A DNA stretch of 35,522 nt from Streptomyces novaecaesareae (GTDB lineage Bacteria > Actinomycetota > Actinomycetes > Streptomycetales > Streptomycetaceae). The notes below the pieces were generated by a model, which made no database searches, was not told where the DNA came from, and saw only the letters and a list, made by a program, of their open reading frames with translations. Positions 29,042 through 35,522 of this stretch are shown piece after piece. The stretch covers positions 1-35,522 of the forward strand of contig NZ_JNWQ01000066.1 of the NCBI RefSeq assembly GCF_000716875.1, read 5' to 3'. A program made the position numbers and the translations under genes. Position 1 is the stretch's first letter, and each line of letters starts with the position of its first letter.

Positions 29042-31416
29042 TGGGACAGCGCCCCGGCGCACCCCCCGCGCCACCCCTCGTCCTGGTCACCGACACCGAC
29101 TCGCAGCTGATCGACCCGGCCCGGGCCTACCACCTCGGCCGCGACCCGACCAGCGAGATCGTGCTGGACGACCCCCGGGTCTCCTGGCACCACGCGGTCC
29201 TGCGCGCCACCGAAGGCCACTGGCTGCTGGAGGACGTCGGCAGCACCAACGGCACCTACGACCAGGGCCACCGGGTCAGCCGCGAGGACGTCGGCCCCGG
29301 CACCCGGCTGCGCTTCGGCGACCCGGCCGACGGCCCCTCCGCGGCCTTCGCCGGCGTGCCCGCCGCCGCCCCGCAGGAGCGCCCGTCCCTGGTCGCCCCG
29401 CAGAGCTCCGGCACGTTCCGCAGCCCCAGCGCCGTCCTCCAACTGCCCGGCCACACCGTCCGGATCGGCCGCTCGCGCGACAACGACCTGGTCCTGGACG
29501 ATCTGGTGGTCTCCCGGCACCACGCCGAACTGCGCGAACTGCCCGACGGCAGCCACGAGATCGTCGACCTGGACAGCCACAACGGCACCTACCTCAACGG
29601 CCGCCCGGTCCGGCGGGCCCCGGTCGGCCCGGCCGACATCGTCGGCATCGGGCACTCCGCGCTCTGCCTCTCCGACGGCCACCTGGTCGAGTACACCGAC
29701 ACCGGCGAGATCTCCCTGGACGTCCAGCACCTGGTGGTCCGGGTCGGCCCCGACCACCGGGTGCTGCTGGACGACGTCGGCTTCCCGCTCGCCGAGAAGG
29801 CGCTGCTCGCGGTGGCCGGCCCGAGCGGCGCGGGCAAGTCCACCCTGCTCAACGCGCTCACCGGGCTGCGCCCCGCCGACGAGGGCACGGTGCTGTACGA
29901 CGGGCGCGACCTCTACCGCGACTACGCCGAACTGCGCCGCCGGATCGGCCTGGTGCCGCAGGACGACATCCTGCACACCCAGCTCACCGTCCGCCGTGCC
30001 CTGTCCTACGCCGCCGAGCTGCGCTTCCCCGGCGACACCGACCCGCAGGAGCGGGAGGCCAGGGTCCGCGAGGTGATCCACGAGCTGGGCCTGGACGCCC
30101 GGGCCGACCAGGTGATCGCCAGCCTCTCCGGCGGCCAGCGCAAGCGGGTCAGCGTCGCCCTGGAGCTGCTCACCAAGCCGTCCCTGCTCTTCCTCGACGA
30201 ACCGACCTCCGGCCTGGACCCGGGCATGGAGCGTTCGGTGATGCACATGCTGCGCGGACTGGCCGACGACGGCCGCACGGTGGTCGTGGTGACGCACAGC
30301 GTGCTGAGCCTGAACGTCTGCGACCGGCTGCTGGTGCTGGCCCCGGGCGGGCGGACGGCATACTACGGGCCGCCCGGCGAGGCGCTCGACTACTTCGGCT
30401 ACCAGGAGTGGCCGGAGGCCTTCGAGGCCTTCGAGAACGAGGATCACGCCGCCTGGCAGAGCCGCTTCCGCGCCTCGCCGCAGTACCGGCGGTACGTGAC
30501 GGCCGAGGCCGTGGCCTCGGTGCCGATGCCACCGGCGCCCGTCCCCGTGCAGGCGCCGCAGCGCGCACCGGGCCGGGCACCGTCGATCGGACGGGAGAAG
30601 CCGCAGGGCTGGTTCGCCCAGCTGGGCACCCTGGTGCGCCGGTACGCCTCGGTGCTGGCCGCCGACCGGCTGTTCCTCACCATCATGGTGGTGCTGCCGT
30701 TCGTCATCGGCCTGATGTGCCGGGTGATGGCCGGCTCCCGCCTCACCCCGGTCAACGCCGTCAACTGCCTGCTCACCCTCTGCATCGGCGGGCTGCTGAC
30801 GGGCGCCGCCAACTCGGTGCGCGAGCTGGTCAAGGAGCGCGCGATCTACCAGCGGGAGCGCGTGGTCGGGCTGTCCAGATCGGCCTACCTGGTCTCGAAG
30901 GTGATGGTCCTCGGCATCGTCACGGTGAGTCAGGCCACGGTGCTCACCGTGGTCGGCCTGGCCGGGGTGGACCTCTCCGCGGCGGTGCCGACCGGCGTCG
31001 TGATGCCCCAACTGCCCGAACTGATCATCGCCGTCGCCCTGCTCGCGTTCTCGGCGATGATGCTCGGCCTGGTGGTCTCCGCGCTCGTGGACAAGGAGGA
31101 GGCCACCATGCCGCTGCTGGTGCTCCTCTCCGTCGTGCAGATCGTCTTCAGCGGCCTGATGCTCAAACTCCACGGCGTTCCCGGACTGGAGCAGTTCGCC
31201 TGGCTGATCCCGTCCCGCTGGGGCATGTCGGCGATGGCCCGTACGGTGCAGCTGCACACGCTCTTCCCGAACGACATCACCGCGGACCCGATGTTCCGGC
31301 ACGAGCGGTCCGGCTGGGAGCTCTGCATGGTCATGCTGCCGCTGCTGTCGGCCGCGTACGGGATGCTGGTCCTGGCGCTGCTGCGGCGGCACGAGCCCTC
31401 GATCATGCGCAAGTAG
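29041..31416 (+). CDS. FHA-domain ABC-2 transporter (ATPase-permease fusion)
   Basis: A 791-residue protein with two FHA domains followed by an ABCG-like half-transporter. FHA1 (about residues 20-80) has HLGRDPTSEIVLDD and DVGSTNGTY; FHA2 (about 138-200) has RIGRSRDNDLVLDD and DSHNGTY. The ATPase has Walker A GPSGAGKST (260-268), signature SLSGGQRKR, Walker B LLFLDEPTSGLDP and VVTHS. A Pro-rich linker leads to a six-helix ABC-2 permease. FHA domains bind phosphothreonine, so the kinase encoded three genes on may regulate it. ATG 29041 fits a leaderless start; ATG 29032 is an alternative. The transported substrate is unknown. Confidence 0.93.
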   Translation: MGQRPGAPPAPPLVLVTDTDSQLIDPARAYHLGRDPTSEIVLDDPRVSWHHAVLRATEGHWLLEDVGSTNGTYDQGHRVSREDVGPGTRLRFGDPADGPSAAFAGVPAAAPQERPSLVAPQSSGTFRSPSAVLQLPGHTVRIGRSRDNDLVLDDLVVSRHHAELRELPDGSHEIVDLDSHNGTYLNGRPVRRAPVGPADIVGIGHSALCLSDGHLVEYTDTGEISLDVQHLVVRVGPDHRVLLDDVGFPLAEKALLAVAGPSGAGKSTLLNALTGLRPADEGTVLYDGRDLYRDYAELRRRIGLVPQDDILHTQLTVRRALSYAAELRFPGDTDPQEREARVREVIHELGLDARADQVIASLSGGQRKRVSVALELLTKPSLLFLDEPTSGLDPGMERSVMHMLRGLADDGRTVVVVTHSVLSLNVCDRLLVLAPGGRTAYYGPPGEALDYFGYQEWPEAFEAFENEDHAAWQSRFRASPQYRRYVTAEAVASVPMPPAPVPVQAPQRAPGRAPSIGREKPQGWFAQLGTLVRRYASVLAADRLFLTIMVVLPFVIGLMCRVMAGSRLTPVNAVNCLLTLCIGGLLTGAANSVRELVKERAIYQRERVVGLSRSAYLVSKVMVLGIVTVSQATVLTVVGLAGVDLSAAVPTGVVMPQLPELIIAVALLAFSAMMLGLVVSALVDKEEATMPLLVLLSVVQIVFSGLMLKLHGVPGLEQFAWLIPSRWGMSAMARTVQLHTLFPNDITADPMFRHERSGWELCMVMLPLLSAAYGMLVLALLRRHEPSIMRK

Positions 31417-31572
31417 CCCATGCCGCCCCGCACGCCCTGGCCGCCCACCGATCGCGCTCGGTCGGCGACGCCGGGTCGGCCCGGGCCGCCGCCGGTAGAG
31501 TGGGAGACGACCTGTGGTGCGAGTCGTGCCGCGCGCGGCGGGGGTCGCGCGGCGGAGGAAATGTAGCCGCCC

Positions 31573-32211
31573 ATGGACGAGTTCGCGTTGCGCCCCACCC
31601 ACGTCGCCCCGCCGGGCGGGATGGCCTCCTGGGCGGCCCCGGACCCGGCACGCCCCTCCGCCCGGCTGGACGCGCTGCTCCCGCTGCAACTGCTCGGCCG
31701 CCAGGGCGACTGGGCCCAGGTGCTGTGCTCCAACGGCTGGACCACCTGGGTGGACGGCCGTCTGCTGGTCGCCCTCCCGCAGCCGCCGCCCGCGGCCGGG
31801 GGCCCGCCCGCCCGGACCGCGGACCCGCGGCCGGCGCTCGCCGAGGCCGAGAGCGCGCTCGCCCGCTACCGCACCCTGCTGGAGGACCTCGCGGCGGGCA
31901 CGCTCGACCTGGAGACCTTCCGGGAGCGCTCGCGCGGCCTGCGGATCGGCCTGGTGGTCGACGGCGAGGAGCTCTGGGCCTTCGACCCGGTGCACGACCG
32001 CTGGTGCTACTGCGACGGGCTCCAGCTCCAGACGTACGCGGCCACCGACCGGCCGCCGCCGTCCGCCGCGCCGCGGCCGGCCCGGACCCCCGCGCCCGCA
32101 CCGACTCCGGCGCCCGGCGCCTCGCCGACACCGGCAGCAGCTCCGGGTCCTGGTCCGGGTCCGGCTCCGGCGCACAACCCGTACGCCCCCACCCGGACGA
32201 GCGACCCGTGA
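31573..32211 (+). CDS. SH3-like domain protein of the FHA-ABC/kinase locus
   Basis: A 212-residue soluble protein. Residues about 30-68 (LLPLQLLGRQGDWAQVLCSN, then WTTWVDGRLLV) look like a bacterial SH3-type fold. A helical segment follows, then a small domain with LWAFDPVHDRWCYCDGLQLQ. The last about 45 residues are a Pro/Ala/Thr repeat tail. GGAGGAAA lies 11 bases before the ATG. The stop overlaps the kinase start (GTGA), so it is probably an accessory or substrate of the kinase/transporter module. No enzymatic motif is seen. Confidence 0.8.
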   Translation: MDEFALRPTHVAPPGGMASWAAPDPARPSARLDALLPLQLLGRQGDWAQVLCSNGWTTWVDGRLLVALPQPPPAAGGPPARTADPRPALAEAESALARYRTLLEDLAAGTLDLETFRERSRGLRIGLVVDGEELWAFDPVHDRWCYCDGLQLQTYAATDRPPPSAAPRPARTPAPAPTPAPGASPTPAAAPGPGPGPAPAHNPYAPTRTSDP

Positions 32212-33326
32212 CCTCCGCCGAGCGGCCGTCCGCGCCCAGCCTGCCCGCCGGCCTGGTCGGGCGGAAGGTCGCGGGATACCGGCTGGAGAGCGAGATCGGG
32301 CGCGGCGGGATGGCCGTGGTCTACCGGGCCAAGGACCTGCGGCTCGGCCGGACCGTCGCCGTCAAGCTGCTGGCCCCCGAACTGGCCCGCAACGAGGTGT
32401 TCCGGCAGCGCTTCATGCACGAGTCCGAGGCCGCCGCCGCCATCGACCACCCGCACATCATCCCGGTGTTCGAGGCGGGCGAGCACGAGGGCATCCTGTT
32501 CATCGCCATGCGCTACGTCGAGGGTGGCGACCTGCGCGCCCTGCTCAACCGCGGCGGCCCGCTGCCCGCCGCGCGGGCCACCCGGCTGGCCCTGCAGATC
32601 GCCTCCGCGCTGGACGCCGCGCACGATCACGACCTGGTCCACCGGGACGTCAAACCGGGCAACGTGCTGGTCGCCGCCGGGACGGACAGCGAGCACCCCG
32701 AGCACCTGTACCTGGCGGACTTCGGGCTGACCAAGAAGTCCCTCTCGCTCAGCGGGCTGACCAGCGTCGGCCAGATCGTCGGGACACTCGACTACGCGGC
32801 GCCCGAGCAGATCTCCGGCAAGCCCCTGGACGGGCGCTGCGACCAGTACAGCCTCGGCTGCGTGGTCTTCGAGATGCTCGCCGGCACCCCGCCGTTCCAG
32901 CGGGAGAGCGACCTCGCGCTGCTCTGGGCCCACCTCAACGACCCGCCGCCCGCACTGCGCGAGCACCGGCCCGACCTGCCGGACGCCGTGGGCGCGGTGG
33001 TCGCCCGGGCCCTCGCCAAGACACCCGACGAGCGGTACGCGAGCTGCCTGCAGTTCGTCGCCGAGCTGCGCGCCGCGACCGCCGCCGAGGACGCCCGGGC
33101 CGAGGGACGGTGGAGCGGGGAGGGGCCGCCCACCCAGGTCGTCCCGGTGGTCTCCCCGGGCGGCCCCCTGGCGGTGCCGGAACCGCCGGCCTGGGCCGCA
33201 CCGGTCGTCCACCCGCCGTCCTGGTCACCCGCCCCGTTCGCCCCCTCCACACCGTTCGCACCGTCCGCACCCGTCGCCCCAGACGGGAGCCGCTCAGCAG
33301 GGAGCCGCCCGACATGGACGCCGTGA
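32208..33326 (+). CDS. Hanks-type Ser/Thr protein kinase
   Basis: A 372-residue bacterial Ser/Thr kinase. It has the glycine loop GRGGMAVVY (31-39), the ATP lysine in VAVKLL (Lys53), catalytic HRDVKPGN (145-152), DFG (171-173), an activation segment with TSVGQIVGTLDYAAPEQ, and the substrate-recognition region RCDQYSLGCVVFEML. The C-terminus is a Pro/Ala/Ser-rich tail with FAPS repeats and no transmembrane or PASTA part, so the kinase is probably cytoplasmic. FHA domains of the nearby ABC transporter are likely readers of its phosphorylation (inference from arrangement). Confidence 0.95.
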   Translation: MTSAERPSAPSLPAGLVGRKVAGYRLESEIGRGGMAVVYRAKDLRLGRTVAVKLLAPELARNEVFRQRFMHESEAAAAIDHPHIIPVFEAGEHEGILFIAMRYVEGGDLRALLNRGGPLPAARATRLALQIASALDAAHDHDLVHRDVKPGNVLVAAGTDSEHPEHLYLADFGLTKKSLSLSGLTSVGQIVGTLDYAAPEQISGKPLDGRCDQYSLGCVVFEMLAGTPPFQRESDLALLWAHLNDPPPALREHRPDLPDAVGAVVARALAKTPDERYASCLQFVAELRAATAAEDARAEGRWSGEGPPTQVVPVVSPGGPLAVPEPPAWAAPVVHPPSWSPAPFAPSTPFAPSAPVAPDGSRSAGSRPTWTP

Positions 33327-33688
33327 GCCAGGTCTTCGCCATGATCGCTGCCGCGATCCACCTCGTGGTGTGGCCGTTGGAGAGCTTCCTCTACGGACAC
33401 CCCCGGGTGCGCTACCTGCTCACCGGCAACACGGCGGACGCCCCGGAGGTCCGGCTGTGGCGCTTCAACGTGGGCTTCTACAACCTGTTCCTGGCCCTCG
33501 GCCTGGTCGCGGGCCTCGTCCTGCTGCACACCGGGAACAGCAGCTCGGGCCGGCCGGTGATCCTCTACATCGCCGCGTTCATGGTCGCGGGCGGGACCAC
33601 CCTCTTCGTCTCGGAGCCCAAGCTGTGGCGCGGCGCCCTCGGCCAGGCCGTCCCGGCGGCGGTGATCCTTCTGACGGAGGCTTTCTGA
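33314..33688 (+). CDS. DUF1304-family small membrane protein
   Basis: A 124-residue protein with four hydrophobic segments. It has the family's N-terminal IAAAIHLVVWPLESFLYG and a later RFNVGFYNLFLALGL. DUF1304 proteins are about 120 residues with unknown function. Its ATG overlaps the last 13 bases of the kinase gene in another frame, so it is co-transcribed. It is convergent with the next gene. Confidence 0.88.
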   Translation: MDAVSQVFAMIAAAIHLVVWPLESFLYGHPRVRYLLTGNTADAPEVRLWRFNVGFYNLFLALGLVAGLVLLHTGNSSSGRPVILYIAAFMVAGGTTLFVSEPKLWRGALGQAVPAAVILLTEAF

Positions 33689-33729
33689 CGGACCATCACA
33701 TTCGTCGAGGAGGGCGACGCCCGGGCCGC

Positions 33730-35091
33730 TCACCTCCGCCGAGGGTCCTCCTCGGTGACCTCTCCGGTGACCTCTCCCCGGTGCTGGACCCGGGTCGCGA
33801 GCAGCGCGCCGAGCGCACCGGTGAGCAGCCCCCAGCCCGCCGCGAGCGGGACGGCCGTCCACAGCGACGGGCGCAGGGTGAGGCTGCCGCTGCCCAGGCC
33901 CGCCAGCGGGTTGGAGCCGCCGAGGACGGCACCGAGCAGGTCGCCGAGGCCGCCCCGGCCCAGGCCGACGCCGAGCACGGAGAGCCCGTAGTCGGCGTCC
34001 GTCCGGGTCCACAGGCCCACCAGCAGCACGGTGACGGCGGTGGCGAGCGCGAACCGCACGGCGTGCTGCCAGAGCCGGACGGTGCGGGGCGAGCGGCGCG
34101 CCGCGAGGAAGGCCGCCGCGAGCAGCAGCACGGCGGCCAGCGGCAGCAGCCACCAGCTGCGCGCGTCGTGTTCGGCCAGGGTGCCGAGGTCGATCGTCGC
34201 CTGCTGCCCGTCCGGTGCGCGCAGCGCCTCGGCGAGCGGTTTGGGGACGGGCAGGCCGAGGCCGCCGACCAGCCGGCCGTGCCACTCGGCGCCGAGCCCG
34301 ACGCCGAAGGCCAGCCAGACCAGGTCGGGCAGCGCGAGCAGCACGACGGCCAGGGTCTGCCGGGCGTTGCCGTGCACGATCGCGGTCAGCACCCCCGCCA
34401 CCGCGCCGATCACCAGGTACCCGAGCAGCACCATCCAGAGCGCGAACGCGGCCGGGCGGACGGCGAGTTGGTAGCGCACCAGGGCGCGCGGCAGCGGCGC
34501 GCGCCGGGACACCGCGAAGCCGCCCGCGAGCACCAGCAGGAGCCAGGCGAAGCCGATGCCGACCGTGCTCGGGATGTCCGCGTGGAAGCCGACCTCCGGG
34601 GTGAGCCCGAGTGCGCCGCCCAGCGACTGCACGAGGTCGCCGCCCAGTGGGACGACGAAACTGTGCCGGGCGACGACCGTCAGCAGGACGAGGGCGAGCA
34701 GCCAGACCACGGCCGTCCGGGCGATCCGGCCGAGCAGTTCACCACTGCCGGCCACCGCGCGGAAGCGCAGCTGACGAAGGAACACCTCGGCCATCGCGAC
34801 CGCGCCGGCCACGGAGACGGACAGCGGCATCGCGCTGATCCCGGCGTCCAGCGCGGCGAAGCCGCCCGCACCGCCGTCGAGTCGGACGGCCCCGCCGACG
34901 GCGAGCGCGAGCGTCGCGGCCAGGACGGCGGGGAAGCCGCCGTCCGGTAGGGCGTCCGCGCCGGCCAGCCAGAGGCCGAGCGCGGCCACCGCCGCCATCG
35001 CGACCAGCCCGGCCAGCACGACGGCGAGCGCGTCCAGCCAGCCCCGGACAGCACCGGGCGGGCCCGCGGCGCGGGTCGTGGGCTGCTGCAT
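33730..35091 (-). CDS. Streptophobe-family-like integral membrane protein
   Basis: A 453-residue, very hydrophobic protein with about ten predicted membrane segments. Segments such as GLWLAGADALPDGGFPAVLA and SAMPLSVSVAGAVAMAEVFLRQLRFRAV are typical of the Streptomyces family annotated as streptophobe. The ATG at 35091 is preceded by AGGAGG at 5 bases. The open frame continues upstream into adapter sequence, but that extension is repeat-rich and not part of the gene. The C-terminus has a short GEVTGEVTEED repeat. Function unknown. Confidence 0.85.
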   Translation of the reverse strand: MQQPTTRAAGPPGAVRGWLDALAVVLAGLVAMAAVAALGLWLAGADALPDGGFPAVLAATLALAVGGAVRLDGGAGGFAALDAGISAMPLSVSVAGAVAMAEVFLRQLRFRAVAGSGELLGRIARTAVVWLLALVLLTVVARHSFVVPLGGDLVQSLGGALGLTPEVGFHADIPSTVGIGFAWLLLVLAGGFAVSRRAPLPRALVRYQLAVRPAAFALWMVLLGYLVIGAVAGVLTAIVHGNARQTLAVVLLALPDLVWLAFGVGLGAEWHGRLVGGLGLPVPKPLAEALRAPDGQQATIDLGTLAEHDARSWWLLPLAAVLLLAAAFLAARRSPRTVRLWQHAVRFALATAVTVLLVGLWTRTDADYGLSVLGVGLGRGGLGDLLGAVLGGSNPLAGLGSGSLTLRPSLWTAVPLAAGWGLLTGALGALLATRVQHRGEVTGEVTEEDPRRR

Positions 35092-35464
35092 GCCGCCTCC
35101 TGGTCGTTCGATGGGACGCCACCGGGGCTCCGGCGGACACGCTCGGCGGAACGTTCCCCGGGCCGCTTCGGCCCGGCCGGGGCTGCGGCCTTGCCGCATG
35201 TCCGGCCCTGCCGCATGTCCGGCCCGACCGGGTGTCCGGCCCGACCGGGTGTCCGGCCCGACCGGGTGTCCGGTCCGGCCGGGCTGCGGCCCGCTCGGGT
35301 TCCAGGGTGGCCGACGCCCGGCGGGCACGCTCGGCGACACCCACGGCACCTGCTGTTGCGGCGAACGGGGCACCGGGGGAGAAATGGAACCCCATGGCAG
35401 GAGATTCCCGTGCCGGCCCCGATCGCCGGCCGCCTGCGAAACGGAGCCCCGATGACCTCCCAAC
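35092..35464. other. Right-end intergenic region with 17-base tandem repeats
   Basis: 373 bases without a secure gene. Five adjacent 17-base units occupy 35192-35276: two of TGCCGCATGTCCGGCCC type, then three of GACCGGGTGTCCGGCCC type. At 35452 an ATG with GGAG five bases upstream may start a plus-strand gene (MTSQ) that adapter cuts off after four codons. Nothing else stands out. Confidence 0.6.
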
Positions 35465-35522
35465 CTGTCTCTTATACACATCTCCGAGCCCACGAGACAG
35501 GCAGAAATCTCGTATGCCGTCT
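35465..35522 (-). other. Illumina Nextera i7 adapter (not genomic)
   Basis: CTGTCTCTTATACACATCT followed by the rest of the Nextera read-2 adapter, the index AGGCAGAA and the start of P7. This is the reverse complement of the left-end adapter with the same index. The right contig end is therefore an artefact, not a natural terminus. Confidence 0.98.

Noticed and set aside
35092..35493. N-terminal extension of the streptophobe-like protein to the contig end
   Set aside because: It begins with the adapter peptide MGSEMCIRDR and is made of repeat-encoded Pro/Gly/Arg; ATG 35091 has a good ribosome binding site.
1..35522. tRNA, rRNA, insertion sequences or transposases
   Set aside because: No cloverleaf, rRNA segment, transposase motif or terminal inverted repeats were noticed on either strand.

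Overview
This is a 35.5 kb contig from a very GC-rich actinomycete, most likely Streptomyces or Kitasatospora. The reasons are strongly GC-biased third codon positions, many GTG/TTG starts, GTGA/ATGA stop-start overlaps, and lineage-typical genes (DUF574-type methyltransferase, FHA-ABC transporter beside a Ser/Thr kinase, a streptophobe-like membrane protein). Both ends are Illumina Nextera adapter carrying the same i7 index, so neither end is a biological boundary. The leftmost gene is cut by adapter.

Layout. 58-3552: class A beta-lactamase (partial), a DUF574-type methyltransferase, then a sigma-70-family factor overlapping an unknown gene. 3582-28688: a biosynthetic gene cluster in several transcription units. 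On the minus strand at 3582-8348 lie a stand-alone NRPS condensation-domain protein, an Sfp-type phosphopantetheinyl transferase, a half-length ketosynthase-like protein, an ACP and a KAS III. On the plus strand at 8510-11997 lie an ACP-like protein without the prosthetic-group serine, a GT1 glycosyltransferase and a DrrAB-type ABC exporter, ending at a strong two-way terminator. On the minus strand at 12074-16454 lie an HpgT-like aminotransferase, an HSL-family hydrolase, a methyltransferase-like protein and a 4-hydroxymandelate oxidase (Hmo). On the plus strand at 16639-28688 lies a long operon: AMP ligase, two ACPs, an atypical ketosynthase, a half-length ketosynthase-like protein, a second AMP ligase, an intact KAS II, 4-hydroxymandelate synthase (HmaS), a PhyH-family dioxygenase, E1-alpha and E1-beta 2-oxoacid dehydrogenase subunits, and a DUF3050 heme-oxygenase-fold protein. 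29041-35091: FHA-ABC transporter, SH3-like protein, Ser/Thr kinase, DUF1304 protein and a streptophobe-like membrane protein. These look like core-genome genes.

How the genes could work together (inference). HmaS, Hmo and HpgT are the three dedicated steps to 4-hydroxyphenylglycine from 4-hydroxyphenylpyruvate. The same locus also has E1-alpha/beta and a PhyH dioxygenase, recalling the phenylglycine (pgl) genes of streptogramin producers. Alternatively the E1 pair could decarboxylate an arylglyoxylate or arylpyruvate to an acyl thioester starter. Instead of modular NRPS/PKS megasynthases there are only discrete parts: two adenylating enzymes, three carrier proteins plus one serine-less relative, one intact and one altered ketosynthase, two half-length ketosynthase-like proteins, a KAS III and one free C domain. 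I do not recognise this combination as a described pathway. Glycosylation and ABC export are also encoded.

Regulation. Four sites resembling the DasR/GntR dre box lie in the control regions at about 5.48, 10.08, 16.53 and 28.98 kb. The phosphopantetheinyl transferase carries the only TTA codon I found in a predicted gene. No pathway-specific SARP, LuxR or TetR gene is visible. The cluster is also unusually rich in short tandem repeats, both in-frame and just after stop codons.
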